Origin: Topomyia yanbarensis
Taxonomy: Eukaryota > Arthropoda > Insecta > Diptera > Culicidae
Length of the DNA: 64,000 nucleotides
Reading direction: 5' to 3'
Assembly: GCF_030247195.1 (NCBI RefSeq)
Contig: NC_080672.1
Coordinates: forward strand, 14,012,001 to 14,076,000
Shown: positions 1 to 11,060 of the stretch, piece by piece
Position numbering within the stretch: the first letter of the stretch is position 1
How the letters are laid out: the number at the start of each line of letters is the position of its first letter
The notes under the pieces: model-generated
Database searches by the model: none
Seen by the model: the letters and a program-made list of their open reading frames with translations, nothing else
What the model was told of the DNA's origin: nothing
Program-made: the position numbers and the translations under genes

Positions 1-489
1 CTGAAGCACTCTATAAGCACTCATTTGTGAAAATACTACAAAGAGCTTCGCCACTCTCCAAGACAAATCATTGCGCTCTCTTGGCTCAGAAAGAGTATGT
101 TTAATGTCTTCTTGCTCCTAAAAACTATAGACAGATAATATAGCTTGTAAAGGCATAAATTTTTCTCTTGAGAGGCCGCGGAATAAAACGACTCGAGGAA
201 GCTCTGATACAAAGGCGACACAAACCTGGTCTTCGAAGCGGTTTGACATCAAACATGGAGTTTCCAGCTCTTTCAGAAACACCTAAAATCTAATGTGACA
301 TTTCAACAGAGATTTGACTTAGTGCAAGACTGGTGGGCTCTTAGGAATCGGGTGGGGGCTAGGTTGGGCATCGGAAGCATTATGGTATTACGGAACGTCT
401 CCCGTCGCAAGGACAGAACATGCTTCGTAAAACCTGCTTCAAATATATTGGAATATAAAACTTCAAGCATACAAAGTAGTTTCAATTAG
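1..489. other. Unassigned non-coding stretch
   Basis: No recognisable gene, RNA or mobile element was seen. Open frames here are short (about 60 codons), lie on both strands, and carry no family motif. Confidence 0.4.
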
Positions 490-745
490 CCGACTTTTAA
501 TCTTGAACAGCACGATATACGGATGCTCCTGCGAATGATTTATTTATTTTTAACCAATTTTTATACTGGAGGTCGATCCTTGCCGAGTTTTACGGGTGAA
601 CATTTTTAAACGATTCTTATGTTGAAGGATCTCTGTCCGATTTTTGTGCTTGAAGTTTATTTTCGATTTTTATGTTATAATAGATTTGAAACGGTTTATA
701 CGAAGCGTGTTTTGTTCTTGCGACTTTTATTTTCGGTTGCTCAAT
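490..745 (+). repeat. Degenerate tandem repeat, period about 27 bases
   Basis: A loose motif of the form CGATTTTTATGTTGAAG recurs at about 555, 584, 611, 638, 664, 692 and 721, a spacing of 26-29 bases. Earlier weaker copies start near 490. Copies differ at many positions, so this is an old array. A 68-codon open frame (619-825) crosses it but has no recognisable domain. Confidence 0.5.
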
Positions 746-3700
746 TGATCTCCATGGTCTTTACAACAACTTTAAGGGGGTGGCCTGCTTTACCGCTCAT
801 GACATGTTCACTTGTGTTTCTATGAAACTGAGAAAACGAGCTTATACCTTGATTTGAAAACTTTTAAGGTGATATTTTCGTGCTAATTATTCTTTTATCC
901 CCTTTATATTTAAGAACAACACCATTCATTATGAATATAGCTGAATGGGACTAACGGGGCCGTAGCGTGATTTTCTGAAATCTTTGATGGACTCTCAGTT
1001 TCGCGTCTCTTTGATATTTACATTGGGCTTTCTTTTCCGGATCAACTTTTGTAATATAATTTTGCGTGCCTGGAAAAAGAACACTTAGCCTGATTTATCT
1101 TATTTATTTTTCATAAACTCTCTTATTTTATAAAGCAGATCAAGATTTCAGTATTCCCCTAAAATCTGCAAATTGAATTGTCAACGGCCGTTTTGCTGAA
1201 CTACCTACATCTGAGGTAAATAACACGCCATCGTTGGTTGGTGTGGCTTTTCTGTGACAATTCCCACCACTAGTTTGAATGAATGAAACATTTTAAATTC
1301 TGCTGGGCCTTACAAAGCAAAGTTGAATAGAGTAATATAAATAACATAGTTTCATATTTTAACTGATCCATGATGATGAAATCTGAGAAAACACTTATTC
1401 CTATTTCAATGCGTTTTATGAGTGAAAATCAATCAAATCGCCCAGAACTGTTCTCGTCAAAAAAACGTCATTACGGCCATATTTGAATTCAGTCACTTAT
1501 CATTTTACTGTGGGATATAACGGCGAGGCTTCACCCTGCACAGCTTTCATCACTGCTGGCGAGTTCCTGAAAATGCTCCTTATTTGACGAGGTACACAAC
1601 ACTTAAACTTCAAGAGACTGCTACTGCTCGTAAAATTCCGAAAAAAAATATATTTCACGTTTATGGGTGGCATCTGTCTAACGATAATCTGAACTTTGTT
1701 CGGAAGTCCTTATTTATCACTTAGGCTAGTGACTTTTCAAGCCACTCTCGTAGTAATTAATATTACGCTGCATAATACATGAAATTTAGTTGTTCGATAT
1801 ATTTATCCTTAAATTTACCATTTTCGGTAATATATTTAGTCTTTTACATCGTTAAACATGTTTAATGATTTCTATTTCATGGGGGCTTCATTCAATTGTG
1901 GCAAGCACCCAGCATGGTTTAAAAAAGGTTCTGTGATATTGCAGACTGCAGAGCTATTATTTGTATTATTAGAAAAAATATTTTTTTTGCGAATAATATC
2001 TATGGAAATAAGAACGACTACTGTTTCGCTGATTCTTTCTGTCTCCCGGAACAGCTGAAAATCTAGCAACACTGCACACATTACCAGATCACCATGTGAA
2101 CCTGTTCGCCGCACACTGTGGTACCTACGTAGTGTAACTCGCGTGCCCCCTCCGAAATCAGTGCAAAGCCGGTGCCATAAGTATACATTACGCAATCAAT
2201 GTAAAGCCAACGGTAAACACATCTACCCGAAATTGAGCCCAAGAGCGAGTGACTTTTCTGAATGGCATTCGGGCAAATATTTGTCCTCTCTCGCTCGCTA
2301 GAGTTGCTTTCGTACATTTTCAGCAGATGGCCCCGGGATCTTGTTTTTGTCCCGGTGACAACAACGCTAACGACGACGACGTTCGTTGGAGAGTTTGATT
2401 GTCCCCGGCTGCTGTGTTTTCCTGTGGACTTTCCTTCGTCAACGACGGCTCATATTTGGCAAAATGCGCCCATTACACAAACATCCAAGTGGGGGCGTCG
2501 TCTCTTCCCGTACAACTTTGTTTGGGTGCTTGCTCGGTGGAAAAATTCCCATGGCCAGTTTACGCGCAGAAGGATGGCCAAACAAGCTGGCGGAAGGTGC
2601 CTGATTATGCAATGTATATCTGATTACAGGTCGTATCTTTCACCGACAGCGACTGTCTGCCAATCGTTGCAGCACACTTTGTGCACGTTTCACGCAAAAG
2701 CTAATTATCACGTGATTCATATTTTAATTATTTTAATCTCTTGAAAATCAACAATCATAATTATAATTTCATTGCATCGTGCGAGCGGCGCTGGAGCCAG
2801 CCCCGATGGTACGACGAAGGAGTCCGGGGAGGATCGTTATGGTCCAATGCTGCTCGGTGCTAGCGAGCGAGCTTGTAGCATTTTCTCTGATCCATTGTTA
2901 TTGTTCCGGTACATCCGTTTCATTTGCGAAAAGCTCGCTTATTTGTCGTGTGTGTGGGGTGTTCCTTTTTTTAAACCCACACATACACACACACACTTAC
3001 GCCTGATTTGCATGCAACCCGGTGCACGCACTTCGCTTGTTATAATTAACAGTATTATAAACAATGATAAATTAGATAAACGACAATCATTCATTTCGAA
3101 TTGCAGGCGGAAGGCTCCCTGCACATTTCGTTACAGGTCATCGAAACCTCAAATCGAAGCAGGCTGGATAATAACAAAAACCCAGTAACGGTGGCATAAA
3201 TCTCATTGAAAACATGAGTCAATTAGGAATCGTGGTTTGATTAAAAAAATATTTATTTTGGTAAATGTATCCCACGCTATAACAAACATTCAAGGTTTCC
3301 CATAAAGAAACACAACAAACGAGTTACCACCAAAACGACGCTCACGCCTCCCGTGACGCCTAACTCCCGCCGTGTCACACGCAAACTGTGTCGAGTCCAG
3401 TCCCGGCTGCCGTGTTCATCCGAATCACTTAACGGAACAAAACAGGAGACAAATAGAATGACAAGCAAATGGGATGGATGGAAACCCATGGACATAATGT
3501 CGTGCACACACGGCATGCCCGCACGCCGACTAACGTACGTAACACTGGGGGCAGCTCAAATAAAACCTTGAAAAACGGTAATCATAATTTGTTTCAATTA
3601 AAACAGATTAATCACGCGCTCACACGTGGTGTCCTGTTGACCACAGTCTACTGCGATTTGATTATGGATCATTGTGTGGGATGGGGGAATTGAGGGGAAG

Positions 3701-4837
3701 ACGATTTTACACTATCATTAATTTTGATCGAGCCACACTGACTCTGTTTTTCTGCGTAGTTTAAGAACAATACACGCGTTTCAATCAGTAGTAGGCGAGG
3801 TTTTTTGGGTGAGAGTAGAAAAAATTAGGAACAGCGAAAAAGCAAAACAGCGCGCCTACTAATCGCTTCTGAGACCGAACGCCGAAAAGCGAAAGTTCCC
3901 CAAACACGTGTTCCGGTGTGAGTGTGCTTGTGCTGTACGTTTGGCGGAAGGCGCGAAAACAAGTATGGTATTAATTTCAACCCAACCGGGGCAATTTCGT
4001 CCCTAATTTAATGCAACTTTAATAGGTGTTCGCATCGGGATCACATTCTCTGCGTGTATGAGCCCAATTTTCAACGCGATAGTGACCAATTAGGGCGACA
4101 TGATCTCGGCTTTCGCTCGCACCGTATCTGACTGACTGTAACCGGACGGGAGGGGGTCAAATGGTACAATAATTCGTACCCGAGCAGATTCACACGGGAG
4201 CCGTTCAAATTATCCACCCTATCTAATGAAATAGTAATATACCGATGGTAAATTAAAATAAATTTATAAATGAGTCTACGTGTCAGTTAGTGACCTCATC
4301 GAGTCCCCCACCGATGGCGAGTGCAAGTATATTATTTGGCACAATGAGCTCTTTCCAACTAGCATTCCTCCTCCCTCTCAATGGCCAGTGCATTTGTTGC
4401 GATTGATGGCTGCAGTTGAACCTATAGAGGAAATTCGAAAATGGCAGTATTTTTGCATTCCACAATTCCACAATGCACTGTCCAGCGTGTTGCGGTTTTG
4501 CGAAATAGTGCAATCCGAAATATAATTGCTTTTAACAGTCAGAGACAGAGAGAGGTGGAGACTGAGAGATAAAAATGAATCCGAGTCTGGTTACGCAATA
4601 AACACTGCCACCAACTGGTTCGGTGTACCGAATTTCGCATCTGGGTGGGGTCTTTTTTCAGGGTCCAAAATAATATGTCGGACGACTTCCTGGTTGGAGG
4701 TTTAGCAGTCATTAATTTATTGTTCGAAAAGCTCCCGTCCCACGGGGCCTCATGTGGTGGTTTGAGGTGGCATTGGTTTTAGTAGTGGGAGGAATATGTT
4801 GCTTATTTTATTCACAATTTATGGTACTTTGCGTTGC
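746..4837. other. Unassigned intergenic or intronic DNA
   Basis: No gene could be supported over these 4.1 kb. The longest open frame (2262-2744, 160 codons) overlaps other frames and has no recognisable domain. GC-richer patches around 2.2-2.9 kb and 3.3-4.2 kb alternate with AT-rich runs containing TAATTA-type words. Such patterns are common in insect regulatory DNA, but conservation cannot be judged from one sequence. Confidence 0.4.
2977..2997. repeat. AC dinucleotide microsatellite
   Basis: About ten AC units, interrupted once by AT. Confidence 0.7.
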
Positions 4838-4970
4838 AGACGACTTACTTGGTTTGTGAGAAGAAAAAATTATTTACCTGAAAAAGAAAAGAACAATAGT
4901 TTATTAATTGGGTCAATATCTACAAAAAAATATTATTTTAATTAAAATATATTTTGATTAACGAATTATG
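4838..4970 (+). repeat. Leader sequence of array cluster 1 (copy 1 of 2)
   Basis: This segment lies just upstream of the first array and has a clear relative at 21489-21620, just upstream of the second cluster, in the same orientation. Shared words include CGACTTACTT, TTTACCTGAAAAAGAAAAG and AATAG.TTATTA. Similarity is strong over the first 75 or so bases and then fades into AT-rich DNA. On the minus strand both copies show a pyrimidine-rich tract ending in CAG and, 29 bases later, GTAAGTCG, which resembles a 29-base exon between splice sites. The segment could be the end of a dispersed repeat that carries arrays, or a duplicated intron segment. Confidence 0.6.
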
Positions 4971-5035
4971 CAAAATTTGGAATTATTCAATCGAGAATGG
5001 GAAATGAGAATCGAGAATCCGGAAATTGAAAAATA

Positions 5036-5104
5036 CTAAAATCCTAAAATCCTAAAATCCTAAAATCCTAAAATCCTAAAATCCTAAAATCCTAAAATCC
5101 TAAA
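5036..5104 (+). repeat. Tandem array of ATCCTAAA (8 bases)
   Basis: About 8.5 copies, apparently identical. The 60 bases before it already contain GAGAAT and GAGAATC words, the unit of a later array. The array passes directly into GGAATAAA units through the shared TAAA. Confidence 0.9.
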
Positions 5105-6444
5105 GGAATAAAGGAATAAAGGAATGAAGGAATGAAGGAATGAAGGAATAAAGGAATAAAGGAATAAAGGAATAAAGGAATAAAGGAATAAAGGAATAAA
5201 GGAATAAAGGAATAAAGGAATAAAGGAATAAAGGAATAAAGGAATAAAGGAATAAAGGAATAAAGGAATAAAGGAATAAAGGAATAAAGGAATAAAGGAA
5301 TAAAGGAATAAAGGAATAAAGGAATAAAGGAATAAAGGAATAAAGGAATAAAGGAATAAAGGAATAAAGGAATAAAGGAATAAAGGAATAAAGGAATAAA
5401 GGAATAAAGGAATAAAGGAATAAAGGAATAAAGGAATAAAGGAATAAAGGAATAAAGGAATAAAGGAATAAAGGAATAAAGGAATAAAGGAATAAAGGAA
5501 TAAAGGAATAAAGGAATAAAGGAATAAAGGAATAAAGGAATAAAGGAATAAAGGAACAAAGGAACAAAGGAATAAAGGAATAAAGGAATAAAGGAATAAA
5601 GGAATAAAGGAATAAAGGAATAAAGGAATAAAGGAATAAAGGAATAAAGGAATAAAGGAATAAAGGAATAAAGGAATAAAGGAATAAAGGAATAAAGGAA
5701 TAAAGGAATAAAGGAATAAAGGAATAAAGGAATAAAGGAATAAAGGAATAAAGGAATAAAGGAATAAAGGAATAAAGGAATAAAGGAATAAAGGAATAAA
5801 GGAATAAAGGAATAAAGGAATAAAGGAATAAAGGAATAAAGGAATAAAGGAATAAAGGAATAAAGGAATAAAGGAATAAAGGAATAAAGGAATAAAGGAA
5901 TAAAGGAATAAAGGAATAAAGGAATAAAGGAATAAAGGAATAAAGGAATAAAGGAATAAAGGAATAAAGGAATAAAGGAATAAAGGAATAAAGGAATAAA
6001 GGAATAAAGGAATAAAGGAATAAAGGAATAAAGGAATAAAGGAATAAAGGAATAAAGGAATAAAGGAATAAAGGAATAAAGGAATAAAGGAATAAAGGAA
6101 TAAAGGAATAAAGGAATAAAGGAATAAAGGAATAAAGGAATAAAGGAATAAAGGAATAAAGGAATAAAGGAATAAAGGAATAAAGGAATAAAGGAATAAA
6201 GGAATAAAGGAATAAAGGAATAAAGGAATAAAGGAATAAAGGAATAAAGGAATAAAGGAATAAAGGAATAAAGGAATAAAGGAATAAAGGAATAAAGGAA
6301 TAAAGGAATAAAGGAATAAAGGAATAAAGGAATAAAGGAATAAAGGAATAAAGGAATAAAGGAATAAAGGAATAAAGGAATAAAGGAATAAAGGAATAAA
6401 GGAATAAAGGAATAAAGGAATAAAGGAATTAAGGAATAAAGGAA
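5105..6444 (+). repeat. Tandem array of GGAATAAA (8 bases), about 167 copies
   Basis: The 8-base phase is unbroken over 1340 bases. Variant units are few: three GGAATGAA units at 5121-5144, two GGAACAAA units at 5553-5568 and one GGAATTAA at 6425. Between 5569 and 6424 I see 107 identical copies. The plus strand lacks C almost completely. The minus strand lacks stop codons, giving a spurious low-complexity open frame with an 8-residue repeat. Confidence 0.97.
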
Positions 6445-9403
6445 CCGAGAATCGAAAATCGATAATCGATAATCGATAATCAATAATCGATAATCGATAA
6501 TCGATAATCGATAATCGATAATCGATAATCGATAATCGATAATCGATAATCGATAATCGATAATCGATAATCGATAATCGATAATCGATAATCGATAATC
6601 GATAATCGCTAATCGAAAATCGAAAATCGAGAATCGAGAATCGAGAATCGAGAATCGAGAATCGAGAATTGAGAATCGAGAATCAAGAATCAAGAATCGA
6701 GAATCGAGAATCGAGAATCGAGAATCGAGAATCGAGAATCGAGAATCGAGAATCGATAATCGATAATCCATAATCCATAATCCATAATCGATAATCGATA
6801 ATCGATAATCGATAATCGATAATCGATAATCGATAATCGATAATCGATAATCGATAATCGATAATCGATAATCGATAATCGATAATCGATAATCGATAAT
6901 CGATAATCGATAATCGATAATCGATAATCGATAATCGATAATCGATAATCGATAATCGATAATCGATAATCGATAATCGATAATCGATAATCGATAATCG
7001 ATAATTGATAATCGATAATCGATAATCGATAATCGAGAATCGAGAATCGATAAACGAGAATCGATAAACGAGAATCGATAAACGAGAATCGAGAATCGAG
7101 AATCCAGAATCGAGAATCGAGAATCGAGAATCGAGAATCGAGAATCGAGAATCGAGAATCGAGAATCGAGAATCGAGAATCGAGAATCGAGAATCGATAA
7201 TCGATAATCGATAATCGATAATCGATAATCGATAATCGATAATCGATAATAGATGATAGATAATCGATAATCGATAATCGATAATCGATAATCGATAATC
7301 GATAACCGATAATCGATAATCGAGAATCGAGAATCGAGAATCGAGAATCGAGAATCGAGAATTGAGAATCGAGAATCGAGAATCGAGAATCGAGAATCGA
7401 GAATCGAGAATCGAGAATCGAGAATCGAGAATCGAGAATCGAGAATCGAGAATCGAGAATCGAGAATCGAGAATCGAGAATCGAGAATCGAGAATCGAGA
7501 ATCGAGAATCGAGAATCGAGAATCGAGAATCGAGAATCGAGAATCGAGAATCGAGAATCGAGAATCGAGAATCGAGAATCGAGAATCGAGAATCGAGAAT
7601 CGAGAATCGAGAATCGAGAATCGAGAATCGAGAATCGAGAATCGAGAATCGAGAATCGAGAATCGATAATCGATAATTCGTAATCGATAATCGATAATAG
7701 ATGATAGATAATCGATAATCGATAATCGATAATCGATAACCGATAATCGATAATCGATAATCGATAATCAATAATCGATAATCGATAATCGATAATCGAT
7801 AATCGATAATCGATAATCGATAATCGATAATCGATAATCGATAATCGATAATCGATAATCGATAATCGATAATCGATAATCGATAATCGATAATCGATAA
7901 TCGATAATCGATAATCGATAATCGATAATCGATAATCGATAATCGATAATCGATAATCGATAATCGATAATCGATAATCGATAATCGATAATCGATAATC
8001 GATAATCGATAATCGATAATCGATAATCGATAATCGATAATCGATAATCGATAATCGATAATCGATAATCGATAATCGATAATCGATAATCGATAATCGA
8101 TAATCGATAATCGATAATCGATAATCGATAATCGATCATTGAGAATCGATCATCGAGAATCGAGAATCGAGAATCCAGAATCGAGAATCGAGAATCGAGA
8201 ATCGAGAATCGAGAATCGATAATCGATAATCGATAATCGATAATCGATAATCCATAATCCATAATCCATAATCGATAATCGATAATCGATAATCGAAAAT
8301 TGATAATCGAAAATCGATAATCGATAATCGATAATCGATAATCGATAATCGATAATCGATAATCGATAATCGATAATCGATAATCGATAATCGATAATCG
8401 ATAATCGATAATCGATAATCGATAATCGATAATCGATAATCGATAATCGATAATCGATAATCGATAATCGATAATCGATAATCGATAATCGATAATCGAT
8501 AATCGATAATCGATAATCGATAATCGATAATCGATAATCGATAATCGATAATCGATAATCGAGAATCGATAATCGAGAATCGATAAACGAGAATCGATAA
8601 ACGAGAATCGATAAACGAGAATCGAGAATCGAGAATCCAGAATCGAGAATCGAGAATCGAGAATCGAGAATCGAGAATCGAGAATCGAGAATCGAGAATC
8701 GAGAATCGAGAATCGAGAATCGAGAATCGAGAATCGAGAATCGAGAATCGAGAATCGAGAATCGAGAATCGAGAATCGAGAATAATCGAGAATCGAGAAT
8801 CGAGAATCGAGAATCGAGAATCGAGAATCGAGAATCGAGAATCGAGAATCGAGAATCGAGAATCGAGAATCGAGAATCGAGAATCGAGAATCGAGAATCG
8901 AGAATCGAGAATCGAGAATCGAGAATCGAGAATCGAGAATCGAGAATCGAGAATCGAGAATCGAGAATCGATAATCGATAATCGATAATAGATGATAGAT
9001 AATCGATAATCGATAATCGATAATCGATAACCGATAATCGATAATCGATAATCGATAATCGATAATCGATAATCGATAATCGATAATCGATAATCGATAA
9101 TCGATAATCGATAATCGATAATCGATAATCGATAATCGATAATCGATAATCGATAATCGATAATCGATAATCGATAATCGATAATCGATCATCGATAATC
9201 GATAATCGATCATCGATAATCGATAATCGATAATCGATAATCAATAATCGATAATCGATAATCGATAATCGATAATCGATAATCGATAATCGATAATCGA
9301 TAATCGATAATCGATAATCGATAATCGATAATCGATAATCGATCATTGAGAATCGATCATCGAGAATCGAGAATCGAGAATCCAGAATCGAGAATCGAGA
9401 ATC
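6445..9403 (+). repeat. Mosaic heptamer array alternating GATAATC and GAGAATC blocks
   Basis: Two heptamers differing at one base alternate in blocks. GATAATC fills about 6460-6608, 6754-7033, 7197-7320, 7665-8133, 8217-8558 and 8970-9340. GAGAATC fills about 6630-6753, 7034-7196, 7321-7664, 8150-8216, 8559-8969 and 9348-9403. Rare marker words recur at corresponding places: three TCCATAA-type units at 6767 and 8251, three GATAAAC units at 7049 and 8582, GATAATAGATGATAGATA at 7245, 7693 and 8984, and GATCATTGAG at 8134 and 9341. This shows a higher-order duplication of about 1.2-1.5 kb. One 10-base irregular unit at about 8779-8789 shifts the phase by three. Confidence 0.95.
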
Positions 9404-10598
9404 GAGAATTCGAGAATTCGAGAATTCGAGAATTCGAGAATTCGAGAATTCGAGAATTCGAAAATTCGAAAATTCGAAAATTCGAAAATTCGAAAATTCG
9501 AAAATTCGAAAATTCGAAAATTTGAAAATTCGAAAATTCGAAAATTCGAAAATTCGAAAATTCGAAAATTCGAAAATTCGAAAATTCGAAAATTCGAAAA
9601 TTCGAAAATTCGAAAATTCGAAAATTCGAAAATTCGAAAATTCGAAAATTCGAAAATTCGAAAATTCGAAAATTCGAAAATTCGAAAATTCGAAAATTCG
9701 AAAATTCGAAAATTCGAAAATTCGAAAATTCGAAAATTCGAAAATTCGAAAATTCGAAAATTCGAAAATTCGAAAATTCGAAAATTCGAAAATTCGAAAA
9801 TTCGAAAATTCGAAAATTCGAAAATTCGAAAATTCGAAAATTCGAAAATTCGAAAATTCGAAAATTCGAAAATTCGAAAATTCGAAAATTCGAAAATTCG
9901 AAAATTCGAAAATTCGAAAATTCGAAAATTCGTAAATTTGAAAATTCGAAAATTCGAAAATTCGAAAATTCGAAAATTCGAAAATTCGAAAATTCGAAAA
10001 TTCGAAAATTCGAAAATTCGAAAATTCGAAAATTCGAATATTCGAAAATTCGAAAATTCAAAAATTCGAAAATTCGAAAATTCGAAAATTCGAAAATTCG
10101 AAAATTCGAAAATTCGAAAATTCGAAAATTCGAAAGTTCGAAAGTTCGAAAATTCGAAGATTCGAAAATTCGAAAATTTGAAAAAGTCGAAAATTTGAAA
10201 ATTCGAAAATTCGAAAATTCGAAAATTCGAAAATTCGAAAATTCGAAAATTCGAAAATTCGAAAATTCGAAAATTCGAAAATTCGAAAATTCGAAAATTC
10301 GAAAATTCGAAAATTCGAAAATTCGAAAATTCGAAAATTCGTAAATTTGAAAATTCGAAAATTCGAAAATTCGAAAATTCGAAAATTCGAAAATTCGAAA
10401 ATTCGAAAATTCGAAAATTCGAAAATTCGAATATTCGAAAATTCGAAAATTCAAAAATTCGAAAATTCGAAAATTCGAAAGTTCGAAAATTCGAAGATTC
10501 GAAAATTTGAAAAATTTGAAAATTCGAAAATTCGAAAATTCGAAAATTCGAAAATTCGAAAATTTGAAAAAGTCGAAAATTTGAAAATTTGAAAATTC
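9404..10598 (+). repeat. Tandem array of GAGAATTC then GAAAATTC (8 bases)
   Basis: The preceding GAGAATC heptamer gains one T to give seven GAGAATTC units (9404-9459), then GAAAATTC takes over. A set of rare variants occurs twice in the same order: CGTAAATTTG at 9931 and 10340, GAATATTC followed by a CAAAAATTCG variant at about 10036 and 10430, GAAGATTC, and finally GAAAAAGTC. This is a duplication of about 409 bases. The 9-base unit GAAAAAGTC accounts for the one-base departure from a multiple of eight. Confidence 0.95.
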
Positions 10599-10655
10599 GA
10601 AATATGAAGTATGACGTATGAAGTATGAAGTATGAAGTATGAAGTATGAAGTATG

Positions 10656-10693
<38 letters not shown>

Positions 10694-11060
10694 TATGAAG
10701 TATGAAGTATGAAGTATGAAGTATGAAGTATGAAGTATGAAGTATGAAGTATGAAGTATGAAGTATGAAGTATGAAGTATGAAGTATGAAGTATGAAGTA
10801 TGAAGTATGAAGTATGAAGTATGAAGTATGAAGTATGAAGTATGAAGTATGAAGTATGAAGTATGAAGTATGAAGTATGAAGTATGAAGTATGAAGTATG
10901 AAGTATGAAGTATGAAGTATGAAGTATGAAGTATGAAGTATGAAGTATGAAGTATGAAGTATGAAGTATGAAGTATGAAGTATGAAGTATGAAGTATGAA
11001 GTATGAAGTATGAAGTATGAAGTATGAAGTATGAAGTATGAAGTATGAAGTATGAAGCAT
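10599..11060 (+). repeat. Tandem array of GAAGTAT (7 bases), 66 copies
   Basis: The array starts with GAAATAT and ends with GAAGCAT, keeping exact 7-base phase throughout. A run of about five GTATAAA-type variants lies near 10658-10692, and one GACGTAT sits at 10613. After 11060 the sequence becomes non-repetitive. Confidence 0.95.

Noticed and set aside
2262..2744. A 160-codon plus-strand open frame
   Set aside because: No domain, three overlapping frames, ordinary composition.
5092..6771. A minus-strand open frame of 559 codons resembling a membrane protein (repeating LYSFIPLF)
   Set aside because: Hydrophobicity comes from the GGAATAAA unit read backwards; the octamer is non-coding satellite.
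7362..7676. Plus-strand charged repeat frame (repeating ENRESRI)
   Set aside because: Same explanation: GAGAATC read in any frame gives the same 7-residue repeat.
5036..11060. CRISPR array
   Set aside because: Units are directly joined 7- or 8-mers without spacers, and the sequence is eukaryotic.
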